From positions 559,553-623,552 of the forward strand of contig NW_027478457.1 in the NCBI RefSeq assembly GCF_051014685.1: a stretch of DNA of 64,000 nt, written 5' to 3'. Made by a program: the position numbers and the translations under genes. Under the pieces are notes generated by a model that saw only the letters and a program-made list of their open reading frames with translations, made no database searches and was not told the DNA's origin. Positions 33,901 to 44,599 of this stretch are shown piece by piece. This DNA comes from Ptiloglossa arizonensis (taxonomy: Eukaryota > Arthropoda > Insecta > Hymenoptera > Colletidae). Numbering within the stretch: the first letter of the stretch is position 1; every line of letters begins with the position of its first letter.

Positions 33901-36900
33901 GTTTGCCTTCTCAACCATTTCTTGGCTTCAAACTCCCATATCTCTTGAACGGATTGACCTAACCCAAAAATTCCTATTGCATCTGAAAGAAGAAACTCCC
34001 CCGATTACAACGGTATGTGTATTTTTTCCCTAGGCCATTCTGTTTAAGCGTTTGGAGCAGCAGAATTGCGAAAAATTTTTTGCCTTCTCAACCATTTCTT
34101 GGCTTCAAACTTCCACATCTCGCGAACGGATTGACCTAACCCAAAAATTCCTGGTGCGTCTGAAAGTAGAAACTCGCCCGATTACAACGGTATGTGTATT
34201 TTTTCCCTAGGCCATTCTGTTTAAGCGTTTGGAGCAGCAGAATTGCGAAAAATTTTTTGTCTTCTCAACCATTTCTTAGCTTCAAACTCCCATATCTCGC
34301 GAACGGATTGACCCAACCCAAAAATTCCTATTGCATTTGAAAGTAGAAACTCGCCCGATTACAACGGTACGCGTATTTTTCCCCTAGGCCATTCTGGTTA
34401 AGCGATTGGAGCAGCAGAATTGCGAAAAATTTGTTGTCTTCTCAACCATTTCTTAGATTCAGAGTCCCATATCTCGCGAACGGATTAACCTAACCCAAAA
34501 ATTCCTATTGTAACTGAAAGTAGCAACTCGCCCGATTACAACGGTATTCGTATTTTTTTCCTTGGCCATTCTGCTTAAGCGTTTGGAGCAGCAGAATTGC
34601 GAAAAATTTGTTCTCTTCTCAACCATTTCTTAGCTTCCAACTCCCATATCTCGCGAACGGATTGACCTAACCCAAAAATTCCTATTGCATCTGAAAGTAG
34701 AAACTCGCCCGATTACAACGGTACGTGTATTTTTTCCCTAGGCCATTCTGGTTAAGCGTTTGGAGCAGCAGAATTGCGAAAAATTTTTTGCCTTATCAAC
34801 CATTTCTTGGCTTCAAACTCCCATATCTCGCGAACGGATTTACCTAACCCAAAAATTCCTGTTGCATCAGAAAGCAGAATCTCGCCCGATTACAACGGTA
34901 TGCGTATTTTTTCCCTAGTCCATTCTTGTTAAGCGTTTGGAGCTGCAGAATTGCGAACAATTTGTTCTCTTCTCAACCATTTCTTAGCTTCCAACTCCCA
35001 TATCTCGCGAACGGATTGACCTAACCCAAAAATTCCTATTGCATTTGAAAGTAGAAACTCGCCCGATTACAACGGTACGTGTATTTTTCCCCTAGGCCAT
35101 TCTGGTTAAACGATTGGAGCAGCAGAATTGCGAAAAATTTGTTGTCTTCTCAACCATTTCTTAGATTCAAAGTCCCATATCTCGCGAACGGATTGACCAA
35201 ACCCAAAAATTCCTTCTGCGTCTGAAAGTAGAAACTCGCCCGATTACAACGGTATGTGTATTCTCTCCCTAGGCCATTCTGGTTAAGCGTCTGGAGCAGC
35301 AGAATTGTGAAAAATTTTTTGCCTTCTCTACCATTTCTTGGCTTCAAACTCCCATATCTCGCGAACGGATTGACCTAACCCAAAAATTCCAGCTGCGTCT
35401 GAAAGTAGAAACTCGCCCGATTACAACGGTATGCGTATTTTTTCCCTGGGCCATTCTGGTTAAGCGTTTGCAGCAGCAGAATTGCGAAAAATTGTTTGCC
35501 TTCTCAACCATTTCTTGGCTTCAAACTCCCATATCTCTTGAACGGATTGACCTAACCCAAAAATTCCTATTGCATCTGAAAGAAGAAACTCCCCCGATTA
35601 CAACGGTATGTGTATTTTTTCCCTAGGCCATTCTGGTTAAGCGTTTGGAGCAGCAGAATTGCGAAAAATTTGTTCTCTTGTCAACCATTTCTTAGCTTCC
35701 AACTCCCATATCTCGCGAACGGATTGACCAAACCCAAAAATTCCTTCTGCGTCTGAAAGTAGAAACTCGCCCGATTACAACGGTATGTGTATTTTTTCCC
35801 TAGGCCATTCTGTTTAAGCGTTTGGAGCAGCAGAATTGCGAAAAATTTTTTGTCTTCTCAACCATTTCTTAGCTTCAAACTCCCATATCTCGCGAACGGA
35901 TTGACCCAACCCAAAAATTCCTATTGCATTTGAAAGTAGAAACTCGCCCGATTACAACGGTACGCGTATTTTTCCCCTAGGCCATTCTGGTTAAGCGATT
36001 GGAGCAGCAGAATTGCGAAAAATTTGTTGTCTTCTCAACCATTTCTTAGATTCAAAGTCCCATATCTCGCGAACGGATTGACCAAACCCAAAAATTCCTT
36101 CTGCGTCGGAAAGTAGAAACTCGCCCGATTACAACGGTACGTGTATTTTTCCCCTAGGCCATTCTGGTTAAGCGATTGGAGCAGCAGAAGTGCGAAAAAT
36201 TTGTTGTCTTGTCAACCATTTCTTGGCTTCAAACTCCCATATCTCGCGAACGGATTTACCTAACCCAAAAATTCCTGTTGCATCAGAAAGCAGAATCTCG
36301 CCCGATTACAACGGTATGCGTATTTTTTCCCTAGTCCATTCTTGTTAAGCGTTTGGAGCAGCAGAATTGCGAACAATTTGTTCTCTTCTCAACCATTTCT
36401 TAGCTTCCAACTCCCATATCTCGCGAACGGATTGACCTAACCCAAAAATTCCTATTGCATCTGAAAGTAGAAACTCGCCCGATTACAACGGTACGTGTAT
36501 TTTTTCCCTAGGCCATTCTGGTTAAGCGTTTGGAGCAGCAGAATTGCGAAAAATTTTTTGCCTTATCAACCATTTCTTGGCTTCAAACTCCCATATCTCG
36601 CGAACGGATTTACCTAACCCAAAAATTCCTGTTGCATCAGAAAGCAGAATCTCGCCCGATTACAACGGTATGCGTATTTTTTCCCTAGTCCATTCTTGTT
36701 AAGCGTTTGGAGCAGCAGAATTGCGAACAATTTGTTCTCTTCTCAACCATTTCTTAGCTTCCAACTCCCATATCTCGCGAACGGATTGACCTAACCCAAA
36801 AATTCCTATTGCATTTGAAAGTAGAAACTCGCCTGATTACAACGGTACGTGTATTTTTCCCCTAGGCCATTCTGGTTAAACGATTGGAGCAGCAGAATTG

Positions 36901-38584
36901 CGAAAAATTTGTTGTCTTCTCAACCATTTCTTGGATTCAAAGTTCCATATCTCGCGAACGGATTGACCAAACCCAAAAATTCCTTCTGCGTCGGAAAGTA
37001 GAAACTCGCCCGATTACAACGGTACGTGTATTTTTCCCCTAGGCCATTCTGGTTAAGCGATTGGAGCAGCAGAATTGCGAAAAAATTGTTGTCTTCTCAA
37101 CCATTTCTTAGATTCAAAGTCCCATATCTCGCGAACGGATTGACCAAACCCAAAAATTCCTTCTGCGTCTGAAAGTAGAAACTCGCCCGATTACAACGGT
37201 ATGTGTATTCTCTCCCTAGGCCATTCTGGTTAAGCGTCTGGAGCAGCAGAATTGTGAAAAATTTTTTGCCTTCTCTACCATTTCTTGGCTTCAAACTCCC
37301 ATATCTCGCGAACGGATTGACCTAACCCAAAAATTCCAGCTGCGCCAGAAAGTAGAAACTCGCCCGATTACAACGGTATGCGTATTTTTTCCCTGGGCCA
37401 TTCTGGTTAAGCGTTTGGAGCAGCAGAATTGCGAAAAATTGTTTGCCTTCTCAACCATTTCTTGGCTTCAAACTCCCATATCTCTTGAACGGATTGACCT
37501 AACCCAAAAATTCCTATTGCATCTGAAAGAAGAAACTCCCCCGATTACAACGGTATGTGTATTTTTTCCCTAGGCCATTCTGTTTAAGCGTTTGGAGCAG
37601 CAGAATTGCGAAAAATTTTTTGCCTTCTCAACCATTTCTTGGCTTCAAACTCCCACATCTCGCGAACGGATTGACCTAACCCAAAAATTCCTGGTGCGTC
37701 TGAAAGTAGAAACTCGCCCGATTACAACGGTATGTGTATTTTTTCCCTAGCCCGTTCTGGTTAAGCGTTTGGAGCAGCAGAATTGCAAACAATTTGTTCT
37801 CTTGTCAACCATTTCTTAGCTTCCAACTCCCATATCTCGCGAACGGATTGACCCAACCCAAAAATTCCTATTGCATTTGAAAGTAGAAACTCGCCCGATT
37901 ACAACGGTACGCGTATTTTTCCCCTAGGCCATTCTGGTTAAGCGATTGGAGCAGCAGAAGTGCGAAAAATTTATTGTCTTGACAACCATTTCTTAGCTTC
38001 AAAGTCCCATATCTCGCGAACGGATTGACATAACCCAAAAATTCCTATTGCATCTGAAAGTAGAAACTCGCCCGATTACAACGGTATGTGTATTTTTTCC
38101 CTAGGCCATTCTGGTTAAGCGTTTGGAGCAGCAGAATTGCGAAAAATTTGTTGTCTTCTCAACCATTTCTTGGCTTCAAACTCCCATATCTCGCGAACGG
38201 ATTGACCTAACCCAAAAATTGCTGTTGCATCTGAAAGTAGAAACTCGCCCGATTACAACGGTATGTGTATTTTTTCCCTAGGCCATTCTGGTTAAGCGTT
38301 TGGAGCAGCAGAATTGCGAAAAATTTTTTGTCTTCTCAACCATTTCTTAGCTTCAAACTCCCATATCTCGCGAACGGATTGACCCAACCCAAAAATTCCT
38401 ATTGCATTTGAAAGTAGAAACTCGCCCGATTACAACGGTACGCGTATTTTTCCCCTAGGCCATTCTGGTTAAGCGATTGTAGCAGCAGAATTGCGAAAAA
38501 TTTGTTGTCTTCTCAACCATTTCTTAGATTCAAAGTCCCATATCTCGCGAACGGATTGACCAAACCCAAAAATTCCTTCTGCGT
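30975..38584. repeat. Macro-repeat unit 1 (43 monomers, 7,610 bp)
   Basis: Variant order in this block is repeated from 38585 onward. Offset is 7,610 bp at the start (CGGAAAG at 30975 against 38585), 9,378 bp at the PstI site (34943 against 44321) and 9,200 bp near the end (GCGATTGTAGCAG at 38473 against 47673). It contains a 14-monomer segment, a decamer reduced to nine monomers, an 11-monomer segment and a 9-monomer segment, each headed by the TTGTGAAAAATNTTTTGCC marker monomer. A 1-bp deletion (GGTATGCGTCTTTTTCCC) lies at about 33843. Confidence 0.85.
33453..35044. repeat. Nine-monomer decamer derivative in macro-unit 1
   Basis: It follows the decamer order with CTGCTTCGG, GGTATGCGTCTTTTTCCC, TTCAGAGTCCC and C*-D-E. 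The monomer with TTGGATTCAAAGTTCC that follows the PstI site at 44321 is missing after the PstI site at 34943. The loss is 177 bp relative to 42831-44599. Confidence 0.83.
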
Positions 38585-41061
38585 CGGAAAGTAGAAACTC
38601 GCCCGATTACAACGGTACGTGTATTTTTCCCCTAGGCCATTCTGGTTAAGCGATTGGAGCAGCAGAATTGCGAAAAAATTGTTGTCTTCTCAACCATTTC
38701 TTAGATTCAAAGTCCCATATCTCGCGAACGGATTGACCAAACCCAAAAATTCCTTCTGCGTCTGAAAGTAGAAACTCGCCCGATTACAACGGTATGTGTA
38801 TTCTCTCCCTAGGCCATTCTGGTTAAGCGTCTGGAGCAGCAGAATTGTGAAAAATTTTTTGCCTTCTCTACCATTTCTTGGCTTCAAACTCCCATATCTC
38901 GCGAACGGATTGACCTAACCCAAAAATTCCAGCTGCGTCTGAAAGTAGAAACTCGCCCGATTACAACGGTATGCGTATTTTTTCCCTGGGCCATTCTGGT
39001 TAAGCGTTTGCAGCAGCAGAATTGCGAAAAATTGTTTGCCTTCTCAACCATTTCTTGGCTTCAAACTCCCATATCTCTTGAACGGATTGACCTAACCCAA
39101 AAATTCCTATTGCATCTGAAAGAAGAAACTCCCCCGATTACAACGGTATGTGTATTTTTTCCCTAGGCCATTCTGGTTAAGCGTTTGGAGCAGCAGAATT
39201 GCGAAAAATTTGTTCTCTTGTCAACCATTTCTTAGCTTCCAACTCCCATATCTCGCGAACGGATTGACCAAACCCAAAAATTCCTTCTGCGTCTGAAAGT
39301 AGAAACTCGCCCGATTACAACGGTATGTGTATTTTTTCCCTAGGCCATTCTGTTTAAGCGTTTGGAGCAGCAGAATTGCGAAAAATTTTTTGTCTTCTCA
39401 ACCATTTCTTAGCTTCAAACTCCCATATCTCGCGAACGGATTGACCCAACCCAAAATTCCTATTGCATTTGAAAGTAGAAACTCGCCCGATTACAACGGT
39501 ACGCGTATTTTTCCCCTAGGCCATTCTGGTTAAGCGATTGGAGCAGCAGAATTGCGAAAAATTTGTTGTCTTCTCAACCATTTCTTAGATTCAAAGTCCC
39601 ATATCTCGCGAACGGATTGACCAAACCCAAAAATTCCTTCTGCGTCGGAAAGTAGAAACTCGCCCGATTACAACGGTACGTGTATTTTTCCCCTAGGCCA
39701 TTCTGGTTAAGCGATTGGAGCAGCAGAAGTGCGAAAAATTTGTTGTCTTGTCAACCATTTCTTGGCTTCAAACTCCCATATCTCGCGAACGGATTTACCT
39801 AACCCAAAAATTCCTGTTGCATCAGAAAGCAGAATCTCGCCCGATTACAACGGTATGCGTATTTTTTCCCTAGTCCATTCTTGTTAAGCGTTTGGAGCAG
39901 CAGAATTGCGAACAATTTGTTCTCTTCTCAACCATTTCTTAGCTTCCAACTCCCATATCTCGCGAACGGATTGACCTAACCCAAAAATTCCTTCTGCGTC
40001 TGAAAGTAGAAACTCGCCCGATTACAACGGTACGCGTATTTTTCCCCTAGGCCATTCTGGTTAAGCGATTGGAGCAGCAGAATTGCGAAAAATTTGTTGT
40101 CTTCTCAACCATTTCTTAGATTCAAAGTCCCATATCTCGCGAACGGATTGACCAAACCCAAAAATTCCTTCTGCGTCGGAAAGTAGAAACTCGCCCGATT
40201 ACAACGGTACGTGTATTTTTCCCCTAGGCCATTCTGGTTAAGCGATTGGAGCAGCAGAAGTGCGAAAAATTTGTTGTCTTGTCAACCATTTCTTAGCTTT
40301 AAAGTCCCATATCTCGCGAACGGATTAACCTAACCCAAAAATTCCTATTGTAACTGAAAGTAGCAACTCGCCCGATTACAACGGTATTCGTATTTTTTTC
40401 CTTGGCCATTCTGCTTAAGCGTTTGGAGCAGCAGAATTGCGAAAAATTTGTTCTCTTCTCAACCATTTCTTAGCTTCCAACTCCCATATCTCGCGAACGG
40501 ATTGACCTAACCCAAAAATTCCTATTGCACCTGAAAGTAGAAACTCGCCCGATTACAACGGTACGTGTATTTTTTCCCTAGGCCATTCTGGTTAAGCGTT
40601 TGGAGCAGCAGAATTGCGAAAAATTTTTTGCCTTATCAACCATTTCTTGGCTTCAAACTCCCATATCTCGCGAACGGATTTACCTAACCCAAAAATTCCT
40701 GTTGCATCAGAAAGCAGAATCTCGCCCGATTACAACGGTATGCGTATTTTTTCCCTAGTCCATTCTTGTTAAGCGTTTGGAGCAGCAGAATTGCGAACAA
40801 TTTGTTCTCTTCTCAAACATTTCTTAGCTTCCAACTCCCATATCTCGCGAACGGATTGACCTAACCCAAAAATTCCTATTGCATTTGAAAGTAGAAACTC
40901 GCCCGATTACAACGGTACGTGTATTTTTCCCCTAGGCCATTCTGGTTAAACGATTGGAGCAGCAGAATTGCGAAAAATTTGTTGTCTTCTCAACCATTTC
41001 TTGGATTCAAAGTTCCATATCTCGCGAACGGATTGACCAAACCCAAAAATTCCTTCTGCTT

Positions 41062-42830
41062 CGGAAAGTAGAAACTCGCCCGATTACAACGGTACGTGTA
41101 TTTTTCCCCTAGGCCATTCTGGTTAAGCAATTGGAGCAGCAGAATTGCGAAAAAATTGTTGTCTTCTCAACCATTTCTTAGATTCAAAGTCCCATATCTC
41201 GCGAACGGATTGACCAAACCCAAAAATTCCTTCTGCGTCTGAAAGTAGAAACTCGCCCGATTACAACGGTATGTGTATTCTCTCCCTAGGCCATTCTGGT
41301 TAAGCGTCTGGAGCAGCAGAATTGTGAAAAATGTTTTGCCTTCTCTACCATTTCTTGGCTTCAAACTCCCATATCTCGCGAACGGATTGACCTAACCCAA
41401 AAATTCCAGCTGCGTCTGAAAGTAGAAACTCGCCCGATTACAACGGTATGCGTCTTTTTCCCTGGGCCATTCTGGTTAAGCGTTTGGAGCAGCAGAATTG
41501 CGAAAAATTGTTTGCCTTCTCAACCATTTCTTGGCTTCAAACTCCCATATCTCTTGAACGGATTGACCTAACCCAAAAATTCCTATTGCATCTGAAAGAA
41601 GAAACTCCCCCGATTACAACGGTATGTGTATTTTTTCCCTAGGCCATTCTGTTTAAGCGTTTGGAGCAGCAGAATTGCGAAAAATTTTTTGCCTTCTCAA
41701 CCATTTCTTGGCTTCAAACTCCCACATCTCGCGAACGGATTGACCTAACCCAAAAATTCCTGGTGCGTCTGAAAGTAGAAACTCGCCCGATTACAACGGT
41801 ATGTGTATTTTTTCCCTAGGCCATTCTGTTTAAGCGTTTGGAGCAGCAGAATTGCGAAAAATTTTTTGTCTTCTCAACCATTTCTTAGCTTCAAACTCCC
41901 ATATCTCGCGAACGGATTGACCCAACCCAAAAATTCCTATTGCATTTGAAAGTAGAAACTCGCCCGATTACAACGGTACGCGTATTTTTCCCCTAGGCCA
42001 TTCTGGTTAAGCGATTGGAGCAGCAGAATTGCGAAAAATTTGTTGTCTTCTCAACCATTTCTTAGATTCAGAGTCCCATATCTCGCGAACGGATTAACCT
42101 AACCCAAAAATTCCTATTGTAACTGAAAGTAGCAACTCGCCCGATTACAACGGTATTCGTATTTTTTTCCTTGGCCATTCTGCTTAAGCGTTTGGAGCAG
42201 CAGAATTGCGAAAAATTTGTTCTCTTCTCAACCATTTCTTAGCTTCCAACTCCCATATCTCGCGAACGGATTGACCTAACCCAAAAATTCCTATTGCATC
42301 TGAAAGTAGAAACTCGCCCGATTACAACGGTACGTGTATTTTTTCCCTAGGCCATTCTGGTTAAGCGTTTGGAGCAGCAGAATTGCGAAAAATTTTTTGC
42401 CTTATCAACCATTTCTTGGCTTCAAACTCCCATATCTCGCGAACGGATTTACCTAACCCAAAAATTCCTGTTGCATCAGAAAGCAGAATCTCGCCCGATT
42501 ACAACGGTATGCGTATTTTTTCCCTAGTCCATTCTTGTTAAGCGTTTGGAGCAGCAGAATTGCGAACAATTTGTTCTCTTCTCAAACATTTCTTAGCTTC
42601 CAACTCCCATATCTCGCGAACGGATTGACCTAACCCAAAAATTCCTATTGCATTTGAAAGTAGAAACTCGCCCGATTACAACGGTACGTGTATTTTTCCC
42701 CTAGGCCATTCTGGTTAAACGATTGGAGCAGCAGAATTGCGAAAAATTTGTTGTCTTCTCAACCATTTCTTGGATTCAAAGTTCCATATCTCGCGAACGG
42801 ATTGACCAAACCCAAAAATTCCTTCTGCTT
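41062..42830. repeat. 1,769-bp decamer, tandem copy 1
   Basis: Ten monomers with the 1-bp deletion GGTATGCGTCTTTTTCCC. It is followed immediately by a second copy with the same deletion and the same CTGCTTCGG start, so the deletion preceded this duplication. Confidence 0.9.
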
Positions 42831-44599
42831 CGGAAAGTAGAAACTCGCCCGATTACAACGGTACGTGTATTTTTCCCCTAGGCCATTCTGGTTAAGCAAT
42901 TGGAGCAGCAGAATTGCGAAAAAATTGTTGTCTTCTCAACCATTTCTTAGATTCAAAGTCCCATATCTCGCGAACGGATTGACCAAACCCAAAAATTCCT
43001 TCTGCGTCTGAAAGTAGAAACTCGCCCGATTACAACGGTATGTGTATTCTCTCCCTAGGCCATTCTGGTTAAGCGTCTGGAGCAGCAGAATTGTGAAAAA
43101 TGTTTTGCCTTCTCTACCATTTCTTGGCTTCAAACTCCCATATCTCGCGAACGGATTGACCTAACCCAAAAATTCCAGCTGCGTCTGAAAGTAGAAACTC
43201 GCCCGATTACAACGGTATGCGTCTTTTTCCCTGGGCCATTCTGGTTAAGCGTTTGGAGCAGCAGAATTGCGAAAAATTGTTTGCCTTCTCAACCATTTCT
43301 TGGCTTCAAACTCCCATATCTCTTGAACGGATTGACCTAACCCAAAAATTCCTATTGCATCTGAAAGAAGAAACTCCCCCGATTACAACGGTATGTGTAT
43401 TTTTTCCCTAGGCCATTCTGTTTAAGCGTTTGGAGCAGCAGAATTGCGAAAAATTTTTTGCCTTCTCAACCATTTCTTGGCTTCAAACTCCCACATCTCG
43501 CGAACGGATTGACCTAACCCAAAAATTCCTGGTGCGTCTGAAAGTAGAAACTCGCCCGATTACAACGGTATGTGTATTTTTTCCCTAGGCCATTCTGTTT
43601 AAGCGTTTGGAGCAGCAGAATTGCGAAAAATTTTTTGTCTTCTCAACCATTTCTTAGCTTCAAACTCCCATATCTCGCGAACGGATTGACCCAACCCAAA
43701 AATTCCTATTGCATTTGAAAGTAGAAACTCGCCCGATTACAACGGTACGCGTATTTTTCCCCTAGGCCATTCTGGTTAAGCGATTGGAGCAGCAGAATTG
43801 CGAAAAATTTGTTGTCTTCTCAACCATTTCTTAGATTCAGAGTCCCATATCTCGCGAACGGATTAACCTAACCCAAAAATTCCTATTGTAACTGAAAGTA
43901 GCAACTCGCCCGATTACAACGGTATTCGTATTTTTTTCCTTGGCCATTCTGCTTAAGCGTTTGGAGCAGCAGAATTGCGAAAAATTTGTTCTCTTCTCAA
44001 CCATTTCTTAGCTTCCAACTCCCATATCTCGCGAACGGATTGACCTAACCCAAAAATTCCTATTGCATCTGAAAGTAGAAACTCGCCCGATTACAACGGT
44101 ACGTGTATTTTTTCCCTAGGCCATTCTGGTTAAGCGTTTGGAGCAGCAGAATTGCGAAAAATTTTTTGCCTTATCAACCATTTCTTGGCTTCAAACTCCC
44201 ATATCTCGCGAACGGATTTACCTAACCCAAAAATTCCTGTTGCATCAGAAAGCAGAATCTCGCCCGATTACAACGGTATGCGTATTTTTTCCCTAGTCCA
44301 TTCTTGTTAAGCGTTTGGAGCTGCAGAATTGCGAACAATTTGTTCTCTTCTCAACCATTTCTTAGCTTCCAACTCCCATATCTCGCGAACGGATTGACCT
44401 AACCCAAAAATTCCTATTGCATTTGAAAGTAGAAACTCGCCCGATTACAACGGTACGTGTATTTTTCCCCTAGGCCATTCTGGTTAAACGATTGGAGCAG
44501 CAGAATTGCGAAAAATTTGTTGTCTTCTCAACCATTTCTTGGATTCAAAGTTCCATATCTCGCGAACGGATTGACCAAACCCAAAAATTCCTTCTGCGT
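42831..44599. repeat. 1,769-bp decamer, tandem copy 2
   Basis: Same as the first copy up to its E/A' monomers. There it has CTGCAG (44321-44326) and TCTCAACC where copy 1 has CAGCAG and TCTCAAACATTTC, and its end matches unit-1-type sequence. Copy 2 is thus a hybrid between the decamer and the older unit end. Confidence 0.88.
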
